A DNA stretch of 45,666 nt from Byssovorax sp. (GTDB lineage: Bacteria > Myxococcota_A > Polyangia > Polyangiales > Polyangiaceae). Shown here piece by piece: positions 26,857 through 34,429 of this stretch (position 1 is its first letter; every line of letters begins with the position of its first letter). The position numbers and the translations under genes were made by a program. The stretch covers positions 1-45,666 of the forward strand of contig JANYGI010000076.1 in NCBI GenBank assembly GCA_025362495.1, read 5' to 3'. The notes below the pieces were generated by a model. It made no database searches. It was not told the DNA's origin and worked only from the letters and a program-made list of their open reading frames with translations.

Positions 26857-27450
26857 TTACTCGATGCGCCGGACGATCCAGAAGCCGCGCGGCGTGTCGA
26901 CAGGATCGCTCACGCCGTCCTTCGGTAGGCTGAAGAGCACGAACTCGGGCGCCGGTTCCAGCATGCCGCGGGGCATGCGGCCGGCGTTTTCCATCGAGCC
27001 CTTGTCGCCCTTGGCGACGGTGGCCTTGAAATCGGCCTTGGCGTCGGTGGCGAGCTGCTTGGCCAGCTCGAGCGCCGCGTCGCGGCTGCGCGCGGTGGCG
27101 GGCGCGCCCTGGGCGCCCTTGTACGTGACCAGGATGACGCCGAAGACGATCGACTTCGGGGCCTCGGCCGCGAGCGCCGGAGCGGGCTCGCCGGTGAGCA
27201 GCCGCGCGCCGGCGTCGCTCGCGCCGGTGAGCGTGGGATCGCCCGCCATCGGATCGTCGAGCGTGTCACCCGCGTCGCCAGGCTCGCCGCCGTCGAGGGC
27301 CAAGGCCGCATCCTGAGCGGCGTCGGTCGCCGCGTCGACGCCGGCATCGAGGCCGACGGACGGGCCCTTGCCCGCACCTCGCCCGAGAACGACGGCCACC
27401 ACGAAGGCCGCCGTCAGCGCAGCGAACATCAACGCCGTCCACCTTTGCAT
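26857..27450 (-). CDS. Membrane-anchored parvulin-like (PpiC) peptidyl-prolyl isomerase
   Basis: The 197-residue product starts at the ATG at 27450 (MQRWTALMFAAL) with one N-terminal membrane segment and then an Asp/Ala-rich linker. The C-terminal ~95 residues follow the rotamase pattern: VFGVILVTYKGA, ARSRDAALELAKQL, GSMENAGRMPRGMLEPAPEF and SDPVDTPRGFWIVRRIE. It would act on the periplasmic side, helping protein folding. It is smaller than SurA or PpiD, with a single domain. The longer open frame upstream is rejected because it lacks a signal-like sequence. Confidence 0.78.
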   Translation of the reverse strand: MQRWTALMFAALTAAFVVAVVLGRGAGKGPSVGLDAGVDAATDAAQDAALALDGGEPGDAGDTLDDPMAGDPTLTGASDAGARLLTGEPAPALAAEAPKSIVFGVILVTYKGAQGAPATARSRDAALELAKQLATDAKADFKATVAKGDKGSMENAGRMPRGMLEPAPEFVLFSLPKDGVSDPVDTPRGFWIVRRIE

Positions 27451-27601
27451 AGGGCGGCGTGGCGTTACCACAGATCCCCGGGTCACGGCCACGAAACGTG
27501 GGCCCGAAGCCTGGCTTTGTCGGCGAGACACGACAGAAAAGTCCGCGGTGAGCTGTTCCCTGCTAGATCAGGGGCTTGATTTCGAGGCGTGTGGGTTGAG
27601 C

Positions 27602-30600
27602 ATGGTCAAGGTCGAGTGCGACGGGTGCAAAGCGCCCTACCAGATCGACGAGAAGCGCATTCCGCCGGCAGGCCTGAAGATGCGCTGCCCCAAGTGCGGG
27701 ACGAATCTCGTCGTGATGAAGCCGGAGAGCGGGGCGAGCGAGGCCGATTTGCCCGCGCCCGCGCCCGTCAAGCAGAGCCCGTTCGCGGGCGGAGCGCCGC
27801 GCCCAGCGGGCCCCCCGCCGCGGCCCGCGCCCGCCGCGCCGCCGCGCCCCGCCGCGAAGGCCCAGGCTTCGTCGCTCGAAGACGATCTGCTCGATTTACC
27901 GAGCGCCACGCGCGCCGCGCCGGACTTCGGCGGCCCGCGCACCGGCATCGGCTTTGGCCCGCCGGCCCCTCGCCCCGCAGCGCCCGCGCCGCGCGGCGGC
28001 TTCGGCGAGATCGACTTGATGATCGATCTCCCCGCCCCCACGGGCTTCGAGACGAGCGAGCTCGACGCTGATTTCGGCGCCCAGGACCTGCCCGTGGTCC
28101 ACGGCGCGCTGGCGGCGAAGGCCCCGTTCGGGCGCGCTGTCACCCGCAACCGCACGATGGATCTGGGCGAGACCGATTTCGAGGACGCGTCCGATCTGCT
28201 CGACGAGGCCCCCAGCCTCGAGGCCGACTTCGGCGACGTCGATCTGCCCGCCGTTCAGCCCGACGCGGAGCTGCCGAGCCTCCCCGGCGGCGTGATCGAC
28301 TTTCCGCGGGCCCGCGGCGGCCAGGCTCCGTTCCATGGGGCCCCGCGCGCCCCCTCGGCGCCGCCCGGCGCGCTCGGCTTTGGCGAGCTCGATCTCCCTG
28401 CGCCGCCGCGCGCCGGGAGCGGCGGCGCCTTCGGGGAGATCGATCTTCCCTCCGCCCACGACGAGACCGGTCTCCCCGCGAGCCGCAGCCCCGAGCCTTC
28501 GTTCGGTCACATCGATCTGCCGCTCACGTTCGGTGAGGCCTCGCTGCCCGCGCTGTCGGGCCGCGATTCGTTGCCCGCGCTGTCGGGCCGCGACTCGTTG
28601 CCCTCGGTGGCGGCGTACGGCCTGCCTGCCCCCGCGATGGGATCGGGCTTGCCGATGCCGTCGCAGGGTGGATCCGGCTTGCCGATGCCGGCGACGGCGT
28701 CGGGCCTCCCGGCCCCGGCGAGCGGCTCGGGGTTGCCCATCTCCGCGATGGCCGCGGGCTTCCCCGCGTCCGCGACGGCGTCGGGCTTGCCCTCGTCGGC
28801 GAGCGGCCCTTCGCTCCCCATGGTGATGCCCGGCGGCGGCTTGCCCGCGGCGCTCGGCGGTGGTTACGACGGCGAGGCCGATCTCGGCGGTGATTCACCG
28901 CTCGGCGCGTTCGACGACTCCGATCGCGCGATCTCCACCACGGCCGGCCCGAACATGGACGGCGCGGTCGGCCTCGACGACGGCCCCGGCGGTGCTCCGG
29001 TGGGCGACGAGGCCGACATCACGGGCCAGACGTCGGTCGACGGCGCCGGCGTGGTGCGACCCGCGACGCCGCGCCCCGCGCCGAAGGCGGCGCGCGCGGC
29101 CCGGAGCCGGCGCGTCGCGATCCTCGCTGCGGTCGCGCTCGCGGTCGGCGGCGGCGCGCTCACGCTCGAGCCTTCGATCGGGCCGTTCGGCATCAACTTC
29201 ATCGGCGATCGCGTCAACGCGAAGGCCAACACGGCCAAGCTCGACGATCTGCGCACGAGCGTGCAAGCCGACTTCGACGAGGACACGGCCGCCGCCGCGA
29301 AGCACGCGTTCGGATCGGCGCTGGCGGCGCAGGCCGCGGTGCCGCGCCACCGCGCGACGGCGGCGTACGCGTCGTACGTGGCCCTCGCGCGCGGGCTCCG
29401 CTTCGGCCACCGCACCGAGGACGACACGCGCGGCGAGCAGCTCCTCGCCGCTGCGGGCGTCGAGCCTAGCGACGCGCGCTCGCTCGCGGTCGCGGCGCAG
29501 GCCGCCGGCAAAGCCCAGCTCCCGCAGGCGCGGCAGGCCCTCGCCGAGGTGCTGCAGCGCGCGCCGAAGGACGTCGACGCGCTCGATCTCGCCGGCGAGA
29601 TCGAGCTCGCCGCGAAGGCTCCGGCCGACGCGGTGAAGGCCTGGAAGCAGGCCGTCGCGGCGCGCGGCGACCGGAAGAGCGCCCGCGCCCTCTTCGGCCT
29701 CGCGCGGGCCGAGGTCGCCGCGGGCGACACCGCCGGCGCCGAGGCCGCGGCGCGCGCGGCGATGGTCGCCTCCAAGCTCCACGCCGGCGCGCGCACGCTG
29801 CTCGCGTCGCTGCTGTGGCAAGCGCCCGATCACGAGGCCGAGGCCCTGACGCTGCTCAAGGCCGTGACCGACGACGCCGCCGTGCGCGGCGCCGCGAGCG
29901 ACGTCGAGCTGATCGAGGCCTACACGCTGCTCGGGCGCGTGCACCTCACGCGCTCGCGCATCTCCGCGGCCGAGCAGGCCTTCGCCGCGGCGCTGAAGCT
30001 CGATCCGCAGGCCGTGCAGGCCCTGATCGGCAACGGGGAGCTGTTCTACCGATCGGGCCGCTACTCCGAGGCCCTCGCGCGCTTCGAGGCGGCGACGCGC
30101 TCCGACGCCGAGAACGTCCCCGCGAAGGTGGGCGTGGCCAAGACGTGGCTCGCTCTCGAGCGGATGAAAGAGTCGAAAGATCTGCTGAAAAAGCAGCGCG
30201 AAACCCACCCGGGCGACTCGCTCGTCTCGTACTGGCTCGGCCGCACCGAGGAGGCCCTCGGCGACAAGAAGGACGCCGAGACGATGTACGGCGAGGCGAT
30301 CAAGCTCGGCGGCGGCAAGCCCGAGGTGGTCGACGCGTACGTGTCGCTCGCGCGCTTGCTCAGCGGCTCGGGCCGCACCGACGAGGCCGCGCAGAAGCTC
30401 GCGGAGGCCTCGCAGAAGTTCCCGGAGCTGCCCGCGCTGCACCGCGCGAAGGGCGACGTCGCGCTCCAGACGGGCCGCTACGAAGAGGCCCGCGACGAGC
30501 TGAAGGCGGCGCTCGTCAACGACGACGATCTCGGCACGCGCTTCAAGCTCGGCGTCGCCCAGCGGCGGCTGCGCGCGTTCGCCGAGGCCGCCGCGGTGTT

Positions 30601-31534
30601 CGACGCCATCTCCGCGATCGACAAGGACTACCCCGGCCTCGCGCTCGAGCGCGGCCTGATGTTCGAGGAGACGGGCCAGAGCGACAAGGCCCTCGAGTCG
30701 TACTCCGACGCGCTCCGCAAGGCGCCGAACGACGTCGATCTCAAGCTCCGCGTCGGCTCGACGCAGGTCATCGCGGGGCACGCCGATCAGGCCGAGGCGA
30801 TCCTCCGTCAGGTCGTGAAAGAGCGCCCCGGCTCGGCCGAGGCCAACCACTTCCTCGGCCGCGCGCTGCTCACCAAGGGGACGAACCTCACCGAGGCGAT
30901 GAAGTACCTCGAGGCCGCGGTGAACATCGACGGTAACCGCGCCGAGTACCACCTCTACGTCGGCTGGGGCGCCAACGACACGGGCCAGCCCGCGCGCGCC
31001 GAGACGGCCCTGAAGAAGGCCCTCGAGCTCGACAAGGGCCTCGGCGACGCCTACTGGCAGCGCGGCATCCTCCGGCAGAAGAGCGGCAGCGCCGCCGACG
31101 CGCTCGAAGACTTGAAGACCGCGCTCGAGAAGCGACCGTCGCGCTACGAGGCCTATGCGACGATGGGCTTCTGCTACCAGGATCTCAGCCGCTGGGCCGA
31201 AGCCGAGGCCGCGTGGCGCAGCGCGATCGCCGGCAACCCGAGCATCGCCGAGTGGCACTATCGCCTCGGGAAAATCCTCGCGAGCCACGGCAGCGTCGCC
31301 GCCTCGGGCCCCGAGCTCGAGCAGGCCGTCAAGCTCGCCGATCTGCCCGATCACCCCGTGCCGGGCTGGCTCTACGACGCGCACCTGCTGCTCGCCGAGG
31401 CCGTGCGCGGCAGCAACAAGGCCCGCGCGATCGAGAGCTACCGGCGCTTCCTCGAGCTCGCCCCGCACGACAGCCCATACGTGAGCGAGGCCGAGAAGGG
31501 CCTGGTCTCGCTGGGCGCGACGCCGCAGCGCTGA
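27602..31534 (+). CDS. Zinc-ribbon, single-pass membrane, TPR protein with FGxxDLP repeats
   Basis: The 1310-residue product starts at the ATG at 27602. Residues 6-32 form an MJ0042-type zinc ribbon (Cys 6, 9, 29, 32). A ~470-residue disordered region rich in Pro, Ala and Gly follows, with six FGxxDLP-type motifs and a later block of (S/G)GLP repeats. One membrane segment lies near residues 503-522 (RRVAILAAVALAVGG). The C-terminal ~780 residues are TPR repeats. The likely topology is ribbon in the cytoplasm, TPR in the periplasm. The layout recalls the zinc-ribbon domain of the gliding protein GltJ/AgmX, but homology beyond the ribbon is not claimed. Confidence 0.88.
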   Translation: MVKVECDGCKAPYQIDEKRIPPAGLKMRCPKCGTNLVVMKPESGASEADLPAPAPVKQSPFAGGAPRPAGPPPRPAPAAPPRPAAKAQASSLEDDLLDLPSATRAAPDFGGPRTGIGFGPPAPRPAAPAPRGGFGEIDLMIDLPAPTGFETSELDADFGAQDLPVVHGALAAKAPFGRAVTRNRTMDLGETDFEDASDLLDEAPSLEADFGDVDLPAVQPDAELPSLPGGVIDFPRARGGQAPFHGAPRAPSAPPGALGFGELDLPAPPRAGSGGAFGEIDLPSAHDETGLPASRSPEPSFGHIDLPLTFGEASLPALSGRDSLPALSGRDSLPSVAAYGLPAPAMGSGLPMPSQGGSGLPMPATASGLPAPASGSGLPISAMAAGFPASATASGLPSSASGPSLPMVMPGGGLPAALGGGYDGEADLGGDSPLGAFDDSDRAISTTAGPNMDGAVGLDDGPGGAPVGDEADITGQTSVDGAGVVRPATPRPAPKAARAARSRRVAILAAVALAVGGGALTLEPSIGPFGINFIGDRVNAKANTAKLDDLRTSVQADFDEDTAAAAKHAFGSALAAQAAVPRHRATAAYASYVALARGLRFGHRTEDDTRGEQLLAAAGVEPSDARSLAVAAQAAGKAQLPQARQALAEVLQRAPKDVDALDLAGEIELAAKAPADAVKAWKQAVAARGDRKSARALFGLARAEVAAGDTAGAEAAARAAMVASKLHAGARTLLASLLWQAPDHEAEALTLLKAVTDDAAVRGAASDVELIEAYTLLGRVHLTRSRISAAEQAFAAALKLDPQAVQALIGNGELFYRSGRYSEALARFEAATRSDAENVPAKVGVAKTWLALERMKESKDLLKKQRETHPGDSLVSYWLGRTEEALGDKKDAETMYGEAIKLGGGKPEVVDAYVSLARLLSGSGRTDEAAQKLAEASQKFPELPALHRAKGDVALQTGRYEEARDELKAALVNDDDLGTRFKLGVAQRRLRAFAEAAAVFDAISAIDKDYPGLALERGLMFEETGQSDKALESYSDALRKAPNDVDLKLRVGSTQVIAGHADQAEAILRQVVKERPGSAEANHFLGRALLTKGTNLTEAMKYLEAAVNIDGNRAEYHLYVGWGANDTGQPARAETALKKALELDKGLGDAYWQRGILRQKSGSAADALEDLKTALEKRPSRYEAYATMGFCYQDLSRWAEAEAAWRSAIAGNPSIAEWHYRLGKILASHGSVAASGPELEQAVKLADLPDHPVPGWLYDAHLLLAEAVRGSNKARAIESYRRFLELAPHDSPYVSEAEKGLVSLGATPQR
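28550..28603 (+). repeat. 27-bp tandem duplication inside the zinc-ribbon TPR gene
   Basis: Two adjacent 27-base units (28550-28576 and 28577-28603) differ at one base and encode ALSGRDSLP twice. The in-frame duplication adds one linear motif to the disordered region. It is followed to about 28830 by looser (S/G)GLP repeats. Confidence 0.85.
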
Positions 31535-31541
31535 ATCCCCT

Positions 31542-31925
31542 TCACTCGCCGAGGAAATCGCCCCGGAATCGCCGCGCCAGGGAGTCCAATCGGCTCACGG
31601 CGTCGGCGAGCTCCGAGGGATCGAGCGACTCGGTCGGGAGCTCGGCGCAGAGGACGATCTCGCCGTTCTCGTCGAGGGCGAACTTGGCGACGCGCATCTC
31701 GCGGTTGGCCGCGAGCAGGCGGCGGTTGAGATCGTCGGGGCGAAACGCGCCTTCCTCGAGCAGCCCGAGGATCGACAGCAGCACCCAGTTCTCCGTGCAC
31801 TGCACGAAGAACGAAGGCAGCGGCTCGCCCTCGCGGGGTGTCAACCGGAGCGTCGACGCGCCGTCGAGCGCCGTGTCGTAGCCGAGCTTCTCGATCCACC
31901 CTTGCACTGTCGCCGTGTCGATCAC
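31542..31925 (-). CDS. YbjN/type III secretion chaperone-like protein
   Basis: The 127-residue product starts at GTG 31925 (MIDTATVQGW). Its layout fits the CesT/YbjN fold: an N-terminal helix, FFVQCTENWVLLSILGL, then DDLNRRLLAANREMRVAKFALD, IVLCAELPTESLD and a final helix. Members are small dimeric chaperone-like proteins; no type III secretion genes are near, so a YbjN-like role is more likely. It lies 13 nt after the lipoprotein gene and ends 7 nt from the convergent TPR gene. Confidence 0.7.
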   Translation of the reverse strand: MIDTATVQGWIEKLGYDTALDGASTLRLTPREGEPLPSFFVQCTENWVLLSILGLLEEGAFRPDDLNRRLLAANREMRVAKFALDENGEIVLCAELPTESLDPSELADAVSRLDSLARRFRGDFLGE

Positions 31926-31938
31926 GCGGGCGAGCGTA

Positions 31939-32979
31939 CTACAGCGACAGCACCGCGGCTTCGCCCCGCTCGGCGACGCGCGCTTCGACCAGCGAAAGCA
32001 GCCCCGCGCGGCGCTCGTCGAGCTCGATCAGGCCGCGCGGCGAGACCAGCCACTCCTCGAACGAGCCCGGCGGCGCGAGGGCCTCGCGCGCGCTCTCGCG
32101 ATCGAACGCCAGGAGCGCGGCGCGCAGCCCGCGAGGAAACCGCGCGACGGGCTTGAGCCTCCGCAGGAGCTGGTCGACCGCAGCGGGCGGTGCCGTGACG
32201 GGGAACGCCTCGCGGTTGTCGTCGAGCACCAGCGCGTCGCCGCGCGCGGAGGTGAGCAGCGTCCTCCGCGTCGCGTTGGCGGAGAGGTAATCGAGCACCA
32301 GCATCTCCACGAAATCGCGGGTGACGCGCGAGTCCTCGCCGGCCGCAAGATCCGGCGACGACGCCCATCGCTCCCACGTCCGCACCTCGTACGAGGCCCG
32401 CGCCTCGACGCGCCGGGCCAGCCGGGGATCCCACCCGGGCGCGAGCGCGCTCGGCGCCGACGCGACCAGCAGCGCCGTCACGGTGCCGTCGTTGAGCACG
32501 CGCAGCCGCGCGCCGACGAGCGCCGCGATCTCTCGCTGCGGCTCGAGCAGCGCCGCGATCTCGCCGGCGCTGACGTGACGCTCCGCCGCCGCGGGGACGA
32601 CGTGCATGCCGAGGGCCGCCGCGAGCCGCGCGAACGCGAGCGGCCGGCGGTACGCGGTCGGCGCGCTGGTGAGCGCCAGCGTCACGGTCGCGCTCCCCGC
32701 GGGCTCCGCGAGCGTGGCCGCGAAGATCCCCGCGCTCGCGCCGGCCCCCGCGGCCGGCGTCAGCGCGACGAGGGTGCCGCTCGCGAGCGCGCTCTCGCCG
32801 GGAGCCTGCGTCCTGATCGGCCCCGCGGCAGTCGTTGGAGCAGCAATGGTTGGAGCTGCAACGATCGAGGCGCTCGACGTCACGGCCGGGCACCCGCCCG
32901 GGGCGGGCTTCGCCGCGCAGCCGGCGATCACCAGCGCGCCGAGGAGCGCGAGGCGCGCCGGACAGATCCGCGGGCGCAC
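31939..32979 (-). CDS. Lipoprotein with degenerate kinase-like motif
   Basis: The 346-residue product starts at GTG 32979 with a lipoprotein signal (LLGALVIAGC) and then an Ala/Thr-rich linker. The C-terminal half has VEARASYEVRTWERW, MLVLDYLSANATRR and DALVLDDNREAF. This resembles the LLDYLxGNxDR ... DN pattern of Fam20C/HipA/PI3K-like kinases. The His-or-Gly-Asn-Asp-Arg core is changed (ANATRR), so it may be an inactive relative. This match is by eye only. It follows the LeuA-like gene by 3 nt and precedes the YbjN-like gene by 13 nt. Confidence 0.6.
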   Translation of the reverse strand: MRPRICPARLALLGALVIAGCAAKPAPGGCPAVTSSASIVAAPTIAAPTTAAGPIRTQAPGESALASGTLVALTPAAGAGASAGIFAATLAEPAGSATVTLALTSAPTAYRRPLAFARLAAALGMHVVPAAAERHVSAGEIAALLEPQREIAALVGARLRVLNDGTVTALLVASAPSALAPGWDPRLARRVEARASYEVRTWERWASSPDLAAGEDSRVTRDFVEMLVLDYLSANATRRTLLTSARGDALVLDDNREAFPVTAPPAAVDQLLRRLKPVARFPRGLRAALLAFDRESAREALAPPGSFEEWLVSPRGLIELDERRAGLLSLVEARVAERGEAAVLSL

Positions 32980-32982
32980 GCG

Positions 32983-34242
32983 TCAGCGCGGCGCGCGGAC
33001 CTTGTCGACGACGGCCTGGATCTCGCTGTCGGCGAGGATGTGATCGGCGCCCTTGGCCACGGCGAGGATGGCCTCGACCAGCTCCTTCGAGGTCTCGATC
33101 TTCCGCTGCCGCAGCCAGTAGTTCACGTTCGAGGCGCCCGACATGTACCCGATGCAGATCTCCTGCTTGCGGCCGAACATGCCCGCGGGGACGCCGGAGT
33201 AGATCCGGTCGGCGAGCCACGAGTCGCCCTTGGCCTCGGCCTTGATGATCGCCGCGGCGTGCACGCCCGTCGCCGTGCGGAACGCGTCGTGGCCGACGAG
33301 CGGGTAGTTGATCGGCACGCTCCACCCGACGGCCTTGGCGGCGACGTTGCAGTACTCGAGCAGGTGGGTGAGATCTTGATCTTCGAGCAAGCCGAGGAGC
33401 TTGAGGTTCAGCAGGATCAGCTCCATCTGCGCGTTGCCGACGCGCTCGCCGATGCCGAGCGCCGTGCCGTGAACGCGGTCGGCGCCGAACTCGAAGGCCC
33501 AGAGCGCGTTCTCGAGGGCGAGGCCGCGATCGTTGTGGCCGTGCCAGTCGACGCCGACCTTGGCGCCCGAGCCGGCGATGATGCTCTTCGTGAAGCCGAT
33601 GAGGTTGCGCACGCCGTCGGGCGTCGCGTGGCCGACGGTGTCGCAGAGGCAGAGCCGCGAGGCGCCGTGATCGATCGCCATCTTGAAGAGGCGCGCGAGC
33701 ACCTCGGGGCGCGAGCGCGTCGTGTCCTCGGTGACGTAACAGACGGAGAGCCCGGCCTTGACGCCGACGTCGATCGCCTCGGCGCTCATGCGCTCGATCC
33801 GATCGAGATCCCAGTCCTCGGCGAGCTGGCGGATCGGGCTCGATCCGATGAAGGCGTAGACCTCGATCGGCATGCCCGCGCGCTGGGAGATCTCGATCAT
33901 CGGCGTGATGTCACTCACGACGGTGCGGCCCGCGCAGGCGACGCGGAGCGGGAGCTTGTGGTCGGAGATCTCGCGGCACATGCGGAGCACGTCGGCGAAG
34001 GCGCGCGGCGAGCTGCCCGGCAGGCCGATGTCGGCGACGTGGATCCCCACCTTCGCCATCAGGTGGAGCAGCTCGAGCTTCGACTCGATGTGGGGATCGG
34101 CGACCGAGGGGTTCTGCAGGCCGTCCCGCAGCGTCTCGTCGAAGAACGTCACGTCCTTCGGGATGAGCCGACCTCGTCGGCCGACTTCGTTCCAGTCGTA
34201 GATGAGCTCGGTCGCGGGCGGGTTGGGGAGCGGCTGACCCAT
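32983..34242 (-). CDS. LeuA-family (HMGL-like) acyltransferase
   Basis: The 419-residue product has the DRE-TIM barrel of isopropylmalate/homocitrate synthases: FFDETLRDGLQNPS (Arg 39, Asp 40), ADIGLPGSSP, DTVGHATPDG, metal ligands in GVDWHGHNDRG, and GIGERVGNAQME. It condenses an acyl-CoA (usually acetyl-CoA) with a 2-oxo acid. After the barrel comes a short helical C-terminus without the ~120-residue allosteric domain of LeuA, so leucine feedback is not expected. The precise substrate cannot be assigned. The start is ATG 34242 (MGQPLPNPP). Confidence 0.88.
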   Translation of the reverse strand: MGQPLPNPPATELIYDWNEVGRRGRLIPKDVTFFDETLRDGLQNPSVADPHIESKLELLHLMAKVGIHVADIGLPGSSPRAFADVLRMCREISDHKLPLRVACAGRTVVSDITPMIEISQRAGMPIEVYAFIGSSPIRQLAEDWDLDRIERMSAEAIDVGVKAGLSVCYVTEDTTRSRPEVLARLFKMAIDHGASRLCLCDTVGHATPDGVRNLIGFTKSIIAGSGAKVGVDWHGHNDRGLALENALWAFEFGADRVHGTALGIGERVGNAQMELILLNLKLLGLLEDQDLTHLLEYCNVAAKAVGWSVPINYPLVGHDAFRTATGVHAAAIIKAEAKGDSWLADRIYSGVPAGMFGRKQEICIGYMSGASNVNYWLRQRKIETSKELVEAILAVAKGADHILADSEIQAVVDKVRAPR

Positions 34243-34251
34243 ACGCCGCTG

Positions 34252-34257
34252 AGTATA
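34252..34257 (-). promoter_or_regulatory. Candidate -10 element for the LeuA-like unit
   Basis: On the minus strand TATACT lies 9 nt before the ATG at 34242. A weak -35 (TTCGCC) sits 17 nt further upstream. Transcription would start only 2-3 nt before the ATG, giving an almost leaderless message, consistent with the absence of a ribosome-binding sequence. The rest of 34243-34429 is the divergent promoter region shared with the ccmF operon; no clear plus-strand promoter was recognised. Confidence 0.35.
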
Positions 34258-34429
34258 CCCACGTTCATCCACCCGGCGAACTGGCCGTGATCGCGACGCA
34301 ATGCGCTGAAACGCTTCGCCGTGGGCCGAGCTGCGCGCGCGCCCGGTAATTCTTGCGGCGCGGACCGTGATCCAGGCTGCCGGGAAGGGTCGACCGCCTT
34401 GCGCTGCCGGCCTAAGCTCCGCGACCACC

